This document shows, one piece after another, positions 26,473-37,781 of a DNA stretch of 64,000 nucleotides. The DNA is from Prauserella shujinwangii (lineage in GTDB: Bacteria > Actinomycetota > Actinomycetes > Mycobacteriales > Pseudonocardiaceae): positions 186,001 through 250,000 of the forward strand of contig NZ_PVNH01000004.1 of the NCBI RefSeq assembly GCF_003001955.1, written 5' to 3'. Numbering within the stretch: position 1 is the stretch's first letter; each line of letters opens with the position of its first letter. Made by a program: the position numbers and the translations under genes. Under the pieces are notes generated by a model. That model made no database searches. It saw only the letters and a program-made list of their open reading frames with translations, and was not told the origin of the DNA.

Positions 26473-27108
26473 GCCGAGCAGCAGCTCCAGGCGCCGGGTG
26501 CGCTCGGCGGGAGTCTGCCGTGGACAGCTCGCGCACTTCTCCCCGCCGGTGGCCTCGTAGATGAGGCAGCACGACGCCCTGCGCACCACCGGCTTCGCGC
26601 CGACCCGCACGAACCGCGGCCGGGGCAGCCGGGAGCCGACCGCGTCGCCGATCTCCTCCGCGAGCCGCATGCCGCGCTCCTCGTCGCCGGCCGCCGACGC
26701 CGCCCACAACAGCCGGTTGGCGATCGAGTCCGCCGCGATCGCCCACAGCGAGCGCTCCGTCGCGCCGCTGACCGCGGCGCCCGCCGTGACCGCCGCCGTC
26801 AGTGCCGCGCCGAGCGCCGCGCCCAGCTGGGTGACGTCCCGGCCGAGCGGCCGCCGTGAGTGCGCGTCGACATAGCGACCGTCCGGGTGCAGGTCGAGGG
26901 TGACCGACTCCAGCGCGGGGTCCAGCGCGATCCCGGTGTGCACCAGCGACTCCAGCGCGGGTGCGACGAGCACCGACGACGCCGAGTACCACCGGATCGT
27001 GCCCAGCACCCGGCCGCTCGCCCGCCCGTACAGCCGCGCGGCGCGGTCCAGGTCCTCCCGCAGCCACGACTCGTCCGCGAGCACCGTGGCCGGTACCGGG
27101 CGCGTCAC
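26467..27108 (-). CDS. FhuF-like (2Fe-2S)-binding protein
   Basis: A 213-residue protein ending in the FhuF C-terminal cluster motif RRASCCLIYEATGGEKCASC (CC-x10-C-x2-C), which binds 2Fe-2S in siderophore-iron reductases. The rest is the poorly conserved FhuF/IucA-like domain. It probably reduces ferric siderophores or acts as an iron-sulfur redox protein. GTG 27108 overlaps the upstream methyltransferase gene by four bases. Confidence 0.82.
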   Translation of the reverse strand: MTRPVPATVLADESWLREDLDRAARLYGRASGRVLGTIRWYSASSVLVAPALESLVHTGIALDPALESVTLDLHPDGRYVDAHSRRPLGRDVTQLGAALGAALTAAVTAGAAVSGATERSLWAIAADSIANRLLWAASAAGDEERGMRLAEEIGDAVGSRLPRPRFVRVGAKPVVRRASCCLIYEATGGEKCASCPRQTPAERTRRLELLLGS

Positions 27109-27968
27109 GGCAGCCTCCGGTAGACCGACACGGCGAACGACGTCGTCACCCGCACCGGCTCGGCCAGCGCGGCGAGCCGCTCGCCCAGCCCGTCCCGCTC
27201 CAGGTGGTGCGCGTTCGGGCCCATGAGCACCGCGCGCCGGGCATCGTCGGGCGACAATGTCAGCTCACCGCCGCGGCAGCGCCGCTCGACCAGCGTGAAG
27301 CCGTCGGCGAACGCGGCGTCGAGCCGCTGGCGCTTGTCCTCGTCCACGGCGAGCAGTCCCAGTGCCCCGGCGAGCTCGCCGAGGTGCCCCGGCTCGGGCG
27401 TGGCGACGAGCACCGCGCCGCCCGGCCGCAGCACCCGGTGGAACTCCGCGGGGTTGCGCGGCGCGAACACGTTGAGCAGCACGTCCGCCACGCCGTCGGC
27501 GACCGGCCACGGCTCCCACAGGTTCCACACCACCGCCCCGATTCCCGGGTGCGCCCGCGCGGCCCGGCGCAGCGCGGGCGCGGACACGTCGAGCGCGAGC
27601 GCCTGGGCCCCCGGGCAGGCGTCGAGCACCCGGGCCAGGTAGTGCCCGGTCCCCGCACCCGCGTCCACCACCAGGTGCGGCGCGAGATCGCGGGCCAGTC
27701 CGGCCAGCTCCTCCGCCAGCGGCGCGTAGTGGCCCGCCCCGAGGAACTCCGCGCGCGCCGCCACCATCCCGGCCGTGTCGGCCGTGCCCGCCGCGACCTT
27801 CGCGTGCAGCAGGTTGACGTAGCCCTGCCGCGCGAGATCGAAGGAATGCCCCCGCGCGCACCGCAGCGCGTGACCGGTGCACGCGACGGGGCTCGCGCAG
27901 ACGGAGCAGCGCAGCGCCGCCGTGACCGCGGACGGTAGCCGCTGGGCGGCCGCCTGGGGCGAGGTCAT
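27105..27968 (-). CDS. RlmA-like 23S rRNA (guanine-N1) methyltransferase
   Basis: A 287-residue protein with an N-terminal zinc ribbon (LRCSVCASPV, then RCARGHSFDLARQGYVNLL) and a SAM domain (VVDAGAGTGHYLARVL). This is the RlmA/TlrB pattern that methylates G745 or G748 of 23S rRNA; RlmA-II members can confer tylosin resistance. ATG 27968 was chosen; upstream in-frame sequence is the amtB promoter region. Confidence 0.85.
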   Translation of the reverse strand: MTSPQAAAQRLPSAVTAALRCSVCASPVACTGHALRCARGHSFDLARQGYVNLLHAKVAAGTADTAGMVAARAEFLGAGHYAPLAEELAGLARDLAPHLVVDAGAGTGHYLARVLDACPGAQALALDVSAPALRRAARAHPGIGAVVWNLWEPWPVADGVADVLLNVFAPRNPAEFHRVLRPGGAVLVATPEPGHLGELAGALGLLAVDEDKRQRLDAAFADGFTLVERRCRGGELTLSPDDARRAVLMGPNAHHLERDGLGERLAALAEPVRVTTSFAVSVYRRLP

Positions 27969-28033
27969 GAGGCCTATTCGACCACGACGTTTCCGGACCG
28001 GACGAATCGGCACCGGCGGCGGGAAACGCAGGC

Positions 28034-28070
28034 GTAACAAGCCGGGTGGATTGGTTCACAGCCCTGAAAC
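28034..28070 (+). promoter_or_regulatory. GlnR-like box upstream of amtB
   Basis: TTCAC-6-GAAAC at 28055-28070 matches a GlnR half-site pair, and GTAAC at 28034-28038 lies 21 bases before it; the other half (GGTGG) is degenerate. Actinobacterial GlnR boxes have the pattern gTnAC-n6-GaAAC and often precede amtB-glnK-glnD. Confidence 0.5.
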
Positions 28071-28158
28071 GTCGAGCGCCATCCCGCGCAACACGACTTT
28101 CCCATGCTGTGCCGCAATCGCGCGAGTTCGCCCGGACAGCTCTCGAAGGAGGAGAAGC

Positions 28159-29792
<1,634 letters not shown>

Positions 29793-29802
29793 GCGCGGCG
29801 AC

Positions 29803-32127
29803 GTGACCGTCGGGGGGCTCGTCGAGGCGGCGAACCGGCTGCTGGCGGGAAGGCACGGCAGGACCAGCGCCCCGGCGCTGCGTGCCGCGCTGGTGGACCT
29901 GTACGAGTTCTGGCTGAGCAAGGCCGCCGCGGCGGCCGGCGTCGACACCGCCGAACCCGGTGTCGCGCTGGTCGCCGTCGGCGGCCTCGGCCGCCGGGAG
30001 CTCGTACCGTTCTCCGACCTCGACCTCGTACTGGTGCACGACGGCAACCCGGACATCGCCGCGGTGGCCGACGCGTTGTGGTACCCGCTGTGGGACGCCA
30101 GGGTGGGGCTCGACCACTCGGTCCGCACACCGGGTGAGGCGCTGCGGGTCGCCGCCGAGGACCTGCGCACCGCGACGGGGCTGCTGGACGCCCGCCACCT
30201 CGCGGGCGACCAGGGGCTCGCCGACCGGCTCGCGGCGGCGGCGCGGGAGGCGTGGCGGCGCACGGCGCGCAAGCGGCTGCCGGACCTGGCGGCCGCGGCG
30301 CGGGAACGGTGGCAGCGCAGCGGGGAGATCGCGCAGTCCGCCGAGCCCGACCTCAAGCACGGCAGGGGCGGGTTGCGCGATCTCGGTCTGCTGGACGCCC
30401 TCGCGGTGGCCCAGCTCGTCGACCGGCCGGGGGAGGAGCTGCGCGCCGCGCGGGAGCTGCTGCTCGACGTCCGCACCGAACTGCGCAGGCAGCTGCGCCG
30501 CGAGCGGGACGTGCTGAGCGCGGCGGACGCCGACACGGTGGCCGCCGAGCTGGAGCTGGGCGACCGGTTCACGCTGGCGCGCAAGCTCTCCGGCGCTGGC
30601 CGGGCGGTCGCCTACGCGGTCGACCTCGCCCTGCGGTCCGGTGTGGACACTCCGAGGGGCAGGTTCGGCAGGCGGCCGAGCCGCACCCCGCTCGACGACG
30701 GGGTGGTCCTGCACGGCACCGAGGTGGCGCTCGCGCGGGACGCCGTGCCGGCCAGGGACCCCGGCCTGTTGCTGCGCGTGGCCGCCGCGTCGGCCCGCAG
30801 CGGGCGGCCGATCTCCCACGGCACCCTGCGCACGCTCGCCGACTCGGCGCCCGAGCTGCGCGCGCCGTGGCCCGAACCCGCCCGGCAGGCGCTGACCGCA
30901 CTGCTCGCCGCGGGGGAGGGGCTGGTCGACGCCGTGGAGGCGCTCGACCGCACCGGGCTGTGGGCGCGGCTGTTCCCCGAGTGGGGCGCGGTCCGCGACC
31001 TGCCGCCGAGGGAGCCCGTGCACGCCTGGACCGTCGACCGGCACCTCGTGCAGGCGTGTGTCGAGGCGTCCCGCCTGGTCAGCACGGTGTCCCGGCCGGA
31101 TCTGCTGCTGCTCGGCGCGCTGCTGCACGACATCGGCAAGGGCCGCGACGCCGACCATTCCGAGCTCGGCGCGCGGATCGCCGCGCAGGTGGCCGCCAGG
31201 GTCGGCCTGCCGGACGCCGACGCCGGGCTGGTCGCGGCCATGGTGCGGCACCACCTGCTGCTGCCGCACACGGCGACCCGGCGCGACATCAGCGAGCAGG
31301 AGACCATCGAGCGGGTCGTCAAGACGGTCGACGGCGACGTCGTGTTGCTGGAGCTGCTGCACGCGCTCGCGCGGGCCGACTCGCTGGCCACCGGGCCGGG
31401 GGTGTGGACCGACTGGAAGGCGCGGCTGGTGGCCGAGCTCGTGGACCGCTGCCGCGCGGTGCTGCGTGGCGGGGCGGCCCCGGCGCCGGATCCGCTCACC
31501 GCCGCCGAACGGGAGCTGCTGGCCGCGGCCGCGCGCTCCGGCCGCGGCGAGGTCCGCGTCAGCGCCGACGACAAGCAGGCGCGGATCGTGCTCGCGGTGC
31601 CGGGCCGGGCCGAGCTGCTCGCCCCGGCCGCCGGCGTGCTGGCGCTGCACTCCCTCGAGGTCCACGCGGCGGTGCTGCGTGCGGACGGCGGGCCCGGCGG
31701 AGGCCGGGTCGGGGTGTTCATCGCGTCGCCCAAGTTCGGGTCGCCGCCCGACCCGGCGCTGCTGCGCGAGCAGTTCGCCAGGGCGGTCGCGGGCAACCTG
31801 GCGCTCACCCAGAAGCTGGCGGAGAAGGAACGGGCCTACGCCGAACCGCCGGGTCCGAGGGCGGCGCCCCGGGTCCTCTGGTTCGACGACGAGACCAGCG
31901 GGTCCAGCACCGTCGTGCTGGAGCTGCGTGCCCCGGACCGCATCGGCCTGCTGTTCCGGGTGGCGGGTGCGCTGCGCCGCTGCGAGGCGGAGGTGCGGTG
32001 GGCGAAGGTCGCCACCCTCGGCGCCGCGGTGGTCGACTCGTTCGCCGTGTCCCCCCGGCGCGGCGTCCTCGACGCCGGCTGGCGGGCCAGGGTCGAGCGG
32101 GAGGTGCTCGCCGCCGCGACGAAATAG
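29803..32127 (+). CDS. glnD: [protein-PII] nucleotidyltransferase GlnD
   Basis: A 774-residue enzyme. The nucleotidyltransferase motif GGLGRRELVPFSDLDLVLVHD (G-G-x-G-R then SDLD, about 60-80), a central HD phosphohydrolase site LLHDIGKGRDADHSELG (about 440) and a C-terminal ACT domain (LRAPDRIGLLFRVAGAL) are in the normal order. It modifies and demodifies GlnK according to nitrogen status. GTG 29803 follows glnK by ten bases. Confidence 0.94.
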   Translation: MTVGGLVEAANRLLAGRHGRTSAPALRAALVDLYEFWLSKAAAAAGVDTAEPGVALVAVGGLGRRELVPFSDLDLVLVHDGNPDIAAVADALWYPLWDARVGLDHSVRTPGEALRVAAEDLRTATGLLDARHLAGDQGLADRLAAAAREAWRRTARKRLPDLAAAARERWQRSGEIAQSAEPDLKHGRGGLRDLGLLDALAVAQLVDRPGEELRAARELLLDVRTELRRQLRRERDVLSAADADTVAAELELGDRFTLARKLSGAGRAVAYAVDLALRSGVDTPRGRFGRRPSRTPLDDGVVLHGTEVALARDAVPARDPGLLLRVAAASARSGRPISHGTLRTLADSAPELRAPWPEPARQALTALLAAGEGLVDAVEALDRTGLWARLFPEWGAVRDLPPREPVHAWTVDRHLVQACVEASRLVSTVSRPDLLLLGALLHDIGKGRDADHSELGARIAAQVAARVGLPDADAGLVAAMVRHHLLLPHTATRRDISEQETIERVVKTVDGDVVLLELLHALARADSLATGPGVWTDWKARLVAELVDRCRAVLRGGAAPAPDPLTAAERELLAAAARSGRGEVRVSADDKQARIVLAVPGRAELLAPAAGVLALHSLEVHAAVLRADGGPGGGRVGVFIASPKFGSPPDPALLREQFARAVAGNLALTQKLAEKERAYAEPPGPRAAPRVLWFDDETSGSSTVVLELRAPDRIGLLFRVAGALRRCEAEVRWAKVATLGAAVVDSFAVSPRRGVLDAGWRARVEREVLAAATK

Positions 32128-32304
32128 GGGGACGTGACCGGCATGAGTAGTCCTACGCAACGAGATCCGAGGGTCCTCACGGTGCCGGGCGCGACCCGCG
32201 GGACGGCAGTCTGGACGTCGTCGCGGGGCGGTGCGAGTGGGGCAGCGCCCGGTACTGGGGGTCGGGCGAAGCCCGGGGGAGCCGGCACCCGCGGCGGGAC
32301 CCGT

Positions 32305-32345
32305 CCGCCCGGCCGGTCTGAAGAGGGAGCAGACCGGCCGGGCGG
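32305..32345 (+). terminator. GC hairpin after the amtB-glnK-glnD operon
   Basis: A perfect 16-bp stem (32305-32320 with 32330-32345) with loop AAGAGGGAG. The 303-base gap 32128-32430 holds no convincing gene: an 89-codon frame there is low-complexity Gly/Pro/Arg. The hairpin probably ends the nitrogen operon before ffh. Confidence 0.8.
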
Positions 32346-32430
32346 GCCAGTTCGGCGCGGGGATCAGTACCCTGGGGTGATGCCGGCCCGGCCGGCCGAG
32401 TAACGACGACCCGCTGGAGCGTGCTCACCC

Positions 32431-34023
32431 GTGTTCGACACCCTTTCCGACCGGCTCACGTCGGTCCTCTCGAACCTGCGCGGCAAGGGGAAGCTCACCG
32501 ACGCCGACATCGACGCCACCGCGCGCGAGATCCGCGTCGCGCTGCTGGAGGCCGACGTCGCACTCCCCGTGGTCCGCGCGTTCATCGGGCAGATCAAGGA
32601 GCGGGCGAAGGGCGCCGAGGTCTCGCAGGCACTCAACCCGGCGCAGCAGGTCGTCAAGATCGTCAACGAGGAGCTCGTCGAGATCCTCGGCGGGGAGACG
32701 CGCAGGCTGCGGCTGGCCAAGAACCCGCCCACGGTGATCATGCTCGCCGGCCTGCAGGGCTCCGGTAAGACCACGCTGGCCGGGAAGCTGGCGCTGTGGC
32801 TGCGCAAGCAGGGCCACGCGCCGCTGCTCGTGGCGTGCGACCTGCAGCGGCCCAACGCCGTCACCCAGCTGCAGGTGGTCGGCGAGCGAGCCGGGGTGCC
32901 CACGTTCGCGCCCGAGCCGGGCAATGTTTCTCCCGCCCCCCTCTCCGAGGGACCCGCCCCCCAGGGCGTCGGTGACCCCGTGGACGTCGCGCGGCGCAGC
33001 CTCGACGAGGCCAAGCGGGCCCAGCACGACGTCGTGATCGTCGACACCGCGGGCCGGCTGGGCGTGGACGAGGAGATGATGCGCCAGGCCGCCGACATCC
33101 GCGACGCGGTCACCCCGGACGAGACGCTGTTCGTCGTCGACGCCATGATCGGTCAGGACGCGGTGACCACGGCCGAGGCCTTCCGCGACGGCGTCGGCTT
33201 CTCCGGCGTGGTGCTCACCAAGCTCGACGGCGACGCCCGCGGTGGTGCGGCGTTGTCGGTGCGGCACGTCACCGGCGAGCCGATCCTGTTCGCCTCCAAC
33301 GGCGAGAAGCTCGAGGACTTCGACACCTTCCACCCGGACCGGATGGCCAGCCGCATCCTCGGCATGGGTGACGTGCTCACCCTGATCGAGCAGGCGGAGC
33401 AGGCCTTCGACCAGGAGAAGGCGGAGCAGGCGGCGGCCAAGCTCGGCACCGGCGACATGACGCTGGAGGACTTCCTCGAGCAGATGCTCGCCGTCCGCAA
33501 GATGGGCCCGATCGGCAACCTGCTCGGCATGCTGCCCGGCGCGGGCCAGATGAAGGACCAGCTGGCGCAGGTCGACGACAAGCACCTCGACCGGCTGCAG
33601 GCGATCATCCGCGGCATGACCCCGGCCGAGCGCGCCGACCCGAAGGTCATCAACGCCTCGCGGCGGCAGCGCATCGCGCGCGGCTCCGGCGTGACCGTGC
33701 GGGAGGTCAACGACCTGGTCAACCGCTTCTACGAGGCCCGCAAGATGATGCAGCAGATGGCGGGCCGGTTCGGCTTCGGCGGCGGGCCGGGCGGTGGCGG
33801 CAAGAAGAACCGCAAGGGCAAGAAGGGGAAGAAGGGCAAGGGGCGCGGCCCCACGCAGCCCAAGGTGCGCGGCGGGTTCCCCGGCGGCATGCCGGGCCTG
33901 CCGCCCGGCGGTTTCCCCGGTGGCGGTGGCGGTGCGCCGGACCCGTCCAAGCTCGGCGGCGGCCTCAACGACCTCCCGCCCGGCTTCGACCCGTCGAAGT
34001 TCAAGCTGCCGAAGCAGAAGTAA
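32431..34023 (+). CDS. ffh: signal recognition particle protein Ffh
   Basis: A 530-residue SRP GTPase: N domain, G domain with GLQGSGKTTLAGKLA, DTAGRL and TKLDGDARGGAALS, then the M domain (GPIGNLLGMLPG, RRQRIARGSG, VNRFYEARKMMQQM). It binds 4.5S RNA and signal sequences at the ribosome. A Pro/Ser/Gly-rich insertion at about residues 167-185 and a Gly/Lys/Pro-rich tail of about 80 residues are longer than in E. coli; the tail is common in actinobacteria. Confidence 0.96.
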   Translation: MFDTLSDRLTSVLSNLRGKGKLTDADIDATAREIRVALLEADVALPVVRAFIGQIKERAKGAEVSQALNPAQQVVKIVNEELVEILGGETRRLRLAKNPPTVIMLAGLQGSGKTTLAGKLALWLRKQGHAPLLVACDLQRPNAVTQLQVVGERAGVPTFAPEPGNVSPAPLSEGPAPQGVGDPVDVARRSLDEAKRAQHDVVIVDTAGRLGVDEEMMRQAADIRDAVTPDETLFVVDAMIGQDAVTTAEAFRDGVGFSGVVLTKLDGDARGGAALSVRHVTGEPILFASNGEKLEDFDTFHPDRMASRILGMGDVLTLIEQAEQAFDQEKAEQAAAKLGTGDMTLEDFLEQMLAVRKMGPIGNLLGMLPGAGQMKDQLAQVDDKHLDRLQAIIRGMTPAERADPKVINASRRQRIARGSGVTVREVNDLVNRFYEARKMMQQMAGRFGFGGGPGGGGKKNRKGKKGKKGKGRGPTQPKVRGGFPGGMPGLPPGGFPGGGGGAPDPSKLGGGLNDLPPGFDPSKFKLPKQK

Positions 34024-34029
34024 CCCGCG

Positions 34030-35109
34030 ATGCCGGTACTGCACCTGCGCGGTGTCGTGCTGCCCGACGGCGCCGAACGCGACCTCTGGATCAGTGACGG
34101 CCGGATCTCCTTCGAGCCGGTGGACGGCGCGCGGGAGCTCGGCGGCGGCTTCCTCGTGCCCGGCCTCGTCGATGCCCACTGCCACCCCGGCATCGGCGTC
34201 GGCGGGCCCACGACCCTGGACGAGGCGGCCGAGCAGGCGCTGACCGACCGGGACGCGGGCACGCTGCTGATCCGCGACTGCGGGGTGCCCATCGACATCC
34301 GGCCGCTGCAGCGGCGGGTGGACATGCCGCGCATCATTCGTGCCGGGCAGCACCTGGCCCGGCCCAAGCGCTACATCCCCGGGCTCGGCATCGACGTGGA
34401 CCCGCCTGAGGACCTGCCCCGCGCCGTCGCCGAGCAGGCCGCGGCCGGGGACGGCTGGGTGAAGCTCGTCGGCGACTGGATCGACCGGTCCGTCGGCGAC
34501 CTCGCCCCGCTGTGGCCCGATGACGTGCTGGCCGAGGCGATCGAGGTGGCCCACGCCGCGGGGGCGCGGGTGACGGCGCACGTGTTCGGCGAGGCCGCCA
34601 TGGCAGGGCTGATCGAGGCGGGCATCGACTGCATCGAGCACGGCACCGGGCTCGACGCCGACCTGCTCGGCGAGATGGGACGGCGGGGCACCGCGCTCGT
34701 CCCGACGCTGATCAACATCGAGAACTTCCCCTCGATCGCCGACCAGGCCGCCAAGTACCCCGGCTACGCCGAGCACATGCGGGCACTGCATGCCGGGGTC
34801 GCCGACATGGTCGAGACCGCGCTGGCCGCGGGCGTCGCCGTGTACGCCGGAACGGACGCGGGCGGCATGGTGCAGCACGGCAGGCTGGTCGACGAGATCG
34901 ACGCGCTGCACCGCGTGGGCATGTCGCGGGAGCAGGCGCTGGCCTCGGCGTCCTGGGCCGCGCGCGAGTGGCTCGGCCACGAGGGCATCGCCGACGGCGC
35001 GCCCGCCGACCTGCTCGTCCTCGACGAGGACCCGCGTGAGGATCTGGCCGCCCTCCGCGACCCACGGCACATCGTCCTGCGCGGGGCCGTGGTCACCACT
35101 CGCGAGTGA
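34030..35109 (+). CDS. amidohydrolase family protein
   Basis: A 359-residue metal-dependent hydrolase with DAHCHPGIG (HxH, about 56), VKLVGDWIDRS, AHVFGE, CIEHGTG and YAGTDAGG, in the order of the imidazolonepropionase/prolidase-like amidohydrolases. The substrate is unknown. It sits six bases after ffh, a common neighbour in related genomes. Its stop codon lies in a half copy of the 44-bp palindromic element. Confidence 0.82.
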   Translation: MPVLHLRGVVLPDGAERDLWISDGRISFEPVDGARELGGGFLVPGLVDAHCHPGIGVGGPTTLDEAAEQALTDRDAGTLLIRDCGVPIDIRPLQRRVDMPRIIRAGQHLARPKRYIPGLGIDVDPPEDLPRAVAEQAAAGDGWVKLVGDWIDRSVGDLAPLWPDDVLAEAIEVAHAAGARVTAHVFGEAAMAGLIEAGIDCIEHGTGLDADLLGEMGRRGTALVPTLINIENFPSIADQAAKYPGYAEHMRALHAGVADMVETALAAGVAVYAGTDAGGMVQHGRLVDEIDALHRVGMSREQALASASWAAREWLGHEGIADGAPADLLVLDEDPREDLAALRDPRHIVLRGAVVTTRE

Positions 35110-35186
35110 GAACGTGGTGAGCACCGCGGCGGCGCGGAGCGTCTCCGCCAGGGGTGGTGGCCGGGCGACGGGTGGGCGGTGCTCAC
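35100..35186. repeat. decayed or interrupted 44-bp element with distant inverted arm
   Basis: 35100-35116 (TCGCGAGTGAGAACGTG) matches the left part of the 44-bp element, but the usual right part is missing. Instead GTGAGCACCGC (35117-35127) pairs with GCGGTGCTCAC (35176-35186) 48 bases away. This looks like an element interrupted or rearranged by inserted sequence. Confidence 0.5.
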
Positions 35187-35281
35187 GCGCGAGCGCTGAG
35201 CTGATCACTGGGCCGCGTATGGCGGACCGGCGGGCGGCCGCATAGCGTGGGGGTGGCGGCTCGGTGACCCGGGGAGGTGCG

Positions 35282-36016
35282 GTGGATCGCGAGGAGACCG
35301 GCCGGCCGCCACTCCGCGAGGGGCTCGTGCTCGGCGCGCACTGGGGCTTCCTGGCGTTCTTCGCCGGTTACGGCGGGTACTACCTGCTCTCGCTGGTGCT
35401 CTCCGCCGCCGTACCCGGCTCCGGTGGCGGCTCGCCCGACTTGCCCGCGCTGGGGCCGATCGTGCTGCTCGCGTTCGTGCCGAACCTGCTGCTCGGGCTC
35501 GCCCCGGTGCTGGGCTCCCGCCGCTGGGGCCGCGGCCTGCGGGCCGACTTCGGGCTGGTGCCGAACGGCCGGGACGTCAAGGTCGGGCTCGCCGCGGGCG
35601 GTTTCGCCCTGCTCGCCGGGTACGTGCTGAACCTGCTGCTCTTCGCCGTCTACGGAACCGGCCCGGTCACCAGCCCGCTCACCGACATCGTCCGGGGCGC
35701 CGAGATCGGTCTCGGCTGGCTGGTCGTGGTGGCGCTGGTCGTGGTCGTCGCCGCGCCGCTCACCGAGGAACTGCTGGTGCGCGGCGCGCTGTGGAACGCG
35801 CTCGCGTCGTACCGGCTGCCGCCGTGGGTGGTGCTCGTGCTGACCTCGCTGGTGTTCGCGCAGCTGCACGGCGAACCCGAACGCGTGGTGAGCCTGTTCG
35901 GCCAGGGTCTCGCCATCGGCGCGGCCCGCATGATCACCGGCCGCGTGGGCACGAGCGTCGTCGCGCACGCCGCCAACAACGCGCCTGCCGCGCTCGCCCT
36001 GCTCGTCGGGTCGTGA
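35282..36016 (+). CDS. CPBP family intramembrane metalloprotease
   Basis: A 244-residue membrane protein with about seven hydrophobic segments and the three CPBP/Abi motifs: TEELLVRGALW (EExxxR), FAQLHG (FxxxH) and HAANNAPAA (HxxxN). CPBP members include Rce1-like proteases and bacteriocin-immunity proteins. GTG 35282 has GGGGAGG upstream. A second CPBP gene follows after 60 bases. Confidence 0.87.
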   Translation: MDREETGRPPLREGLVLGAHWGFLAFFAGYGGYYLLSLVLSAAVPGSGGGSPDLPALGPIVLLAFVPNLLLGLAPVLGSRRWGRGLRADFGLVPNGRDVKVGLAAGGFALLAGYVLNLLLFAVYGTGPVTSPLTDIVRGAEIGLGWLVVVALVVVVAAPLTEELLVRGALWNALASYRLPPWVVLVLTSLVFAQLHGEPERVVSLFGQGLAIGAARMITGRVGTSVVAHAANNAPAALALLVGS

Positions 36017-36076
36017 AGGAGGGAACGACCCCGATAGGCTCAGCCCGTCATCAGCACGCTACGGGGAGGAATCGGC

Positions 36077-36862
36077 GTGACGTCACCGCAGCCCCGGGAG
36101 CCGGTGCCGGACGCCGAGCCCGTCACGCGACCGGGGGCGCCCCCGGCGCACCGGTGGGGTTTCGGAGCGTTCCTGCTGGTCGAGGCCATGCTGCTGGCGT
36201 CGGCCGCGTTCGTCGGCGTGTTCCTCAGCCGTGGGCGCGAGGGCGGTTCCATCCCCGTCCGCGACGTGCTGATCGGCACGATGGCGCCGACCATGATCGC
36301 CGCCGCCACCGCGCTGGCGATCACGCGGATCCGCGGCAACGGCCCGCTCGCGGACCTGCGCCTCTCGTGGCGGTGGGACGACGTCAAGACCGGTCTCAAG
36401 TTCGGGCTGCTCGGACTGGTGTGCACCACGGTCGGCGCCTTCGTGTGGACGAAGGCGGTGGGCGAGCAGAACGCCACCTCGGCGATCAGCGCGCTGGTGC
36501 AGGACCAGCCGATGTCGGTCACCGCGGCCGTCGCGATGTTCCTGTACCTGTGGCTGCTCGGCCCGATCTGCGAGGAGATCATCTACCGCGGCCTGCTGTG
36601 GGGCGCCATCGAGCGGCTGCAGTGGGCCAAGGAGAAGTGGGGCCGGTTCGCCGCGTTCGGGCTGTCCACCGCCGTGTTCGCCGTCAGCCATCTCGAACCG
36701 CTGCGCACCACCCTGCTGCTGGTGATCGCGGTCCCGATCGGGCTGGCCCGGCTGGTGACCGGCAGGCTGCTCGGCAGCATCGTCGCGCACCAGATGAACA
36801 ACTTCCTCCCGGCACTGGCGATCCTGCTCACCGCGCTGGGGCTGTTCAGCTATCCGGACTGA
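36077..36862 (+). CDS. CPBP family intramembrane metalloprotease
   Basis: A 261-residue paralogue-type neighbour with a Pro-rich cytosolic start and about seven membrane segments. Motifs are CEEIIYRGLLWGAIE (EExxxR), FAVSHLE (FxxxH) and HQMNNFLPA (HxxxN). Sequence outside the motifs differs strongly from the preceding CPBP gene, so the pair is old or was not formed by recent duplication. Confidence 0.87.
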   Translation: MTSPQPREPVPDAEPVTRPGAPPAHRWGFGAFLLVEAMLLASAAFVGVFLSRGREGGSIPVRDVLIGTMAPTMIAAATALAITRIRGNGPLADLRLSWRWDDVKTGLKFGLLGLVCTTVGAFVWTKAVGEQNATSAISALVQDQPMSVTAAVAMFLYLWLLGPICEEIIYRGLLWGAIERLQWAKEKWGRFAAFGLSTAVFAVSHLEPLRTTLLLVIAVPIGLARLVTGRLLGSIVAHQMNNFLPALAILLTALGLFSYPD

Positions 36863-37068
36863 TCGCCGCCGGTCACCGCACGGAAGTCCCGACCCGCGAC
36901 ATCCCCGGTCGCGGTCGTCTGGCAGAATGGGCGCTTGCCTGCTCCGGACCGGGCCCTCTCACCGTGCCGGGGCTGCCACTACCTGCACCTGCGGGCACTC
37001 GCATCCGGTTCCCCACTCGGATCGTGCCCCGGCCCGAGCACCGAGAGAACTGAGGAGTACCCACACCC

Positions 37069-37536
37069 GTGGCCGTCAAGATCAAGCTGCAGCGCCTCGG
37101 CAAGATCCGTGCGCCGTACTACCGCATCATCGTCGCCGACGCGCGCACCCGCCGGGACGGCAAGGCGATCGAGACCATCGGCAAGTACCACCCGAAGGTC
37201 GAGCCGAGCTACATCGAGGTCGACTCGGAGCGTGCCCAGCACTGGCTGAAGGTCGGCGCCCAGCCCACCGAGCCGGTGCAGCGGATCCTCGAGATCACCG
37301 GGGACTGGCAGAAGTTCAAGGGCCTGCCCGGTGCCGAGGGCACGCTGCAGCGGCCGGAGCCGAAGCCGTCGAAGCAGGACCTGTTCAACGCCGCGCTCGC
37401 GGCCGCGGGCGAGGAGCCCTCCACCGAGGCCACCACGCCCAAGAAGAAGAGCGGCGGCAAGAAGGCCGAGGGCGAGAAGTCCGAGAAGTCGGACAAGCCC
37501 GCCGAGACGGCTGAGAAGAAGGCCGACGAGGCGTGA
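37069..37536 (+). CDS. rpsP: 30S ribosomal protein S16
   Basis: A 155-residue S16. The core [36 protein letters not shown] and [15 protein letters not shown] is standard. The C-terminus carries an extra tail of about 60 residues rich in Lys, Glu, Ser and Ala, as in other actinobacteria. It is first in rpsP-khpA-rimM-trmD. The 206-base gap before it carries only its promoter and leader; nothing else was seen. Confidence 0.96.
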   Translation: MAVKIKLQRLGKIRAPYYRIIVADARTRRDGKAIETIGKYHPKVEPSYIEVDSERAQHWLKVGAQPTEPVQRILEITGDWQKFKGLPGAEGTLQRPEPKPSKQDLFNAALAAAGEEPSTEATTPKKKSGGKKAEGEKSEKSDKPAETAEKKADEA

Positions 37537-37772
37537 GCTTCCTGGCCGACTCGCTCGAACACCTGGTTCGCGGCATCGTCGACAACCCGGACGACGTCCG
37601 GGTCGAGCTCATCACGACCCGCCGGGGCCGCACGCTCGAGGTGCACGTGCACCCCGACGACCTCGGCAAGGTGATCGGGCGTGGCGGCCGCACGGCCACC
37701 GCGCTGCGCACCGTGATGGGTGGTATCGGTGGTCGCGGCGTCCGGGTCGACGTCATCGACACCGACCGCTGA
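37533..37772 (+). CDS. khpA: KH-domain RNA-binding protein KhpA
   Basis: A 79-residue single-KH protein (YlqC/KhpA). The KH loop [18 protein letters not shown] has the RNA-binding GxxG as GRGG. It probably works with KhpB/Jag in RNA regulation. It overlaps rpsP by four bases. Confidence 0.94.
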   Translation: MSFLADSLEHLVRGIVDNPDDVRVELITTRRGRTLEVHVHPDDLGKVIGRGGRTATALRTVMGGIGGRGVRVDVIDTDR

Positions 37773-37781
37773 CCCACTCCG

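Noticed and set aside
32134-32403. 89-codon frame between glnD and ffh
   Set aside because: Low-complexity Gly/Pro/Arg composition and overlap with the terminator hairpin at 32305-32345.
32128-32430. Search for a 4.5S RNA gene next to ffh
   Set aside because: The hairpin lacks the conserved GGAA tetraloop and asymmetric loop of SRP RNA; it reads as a terminator.
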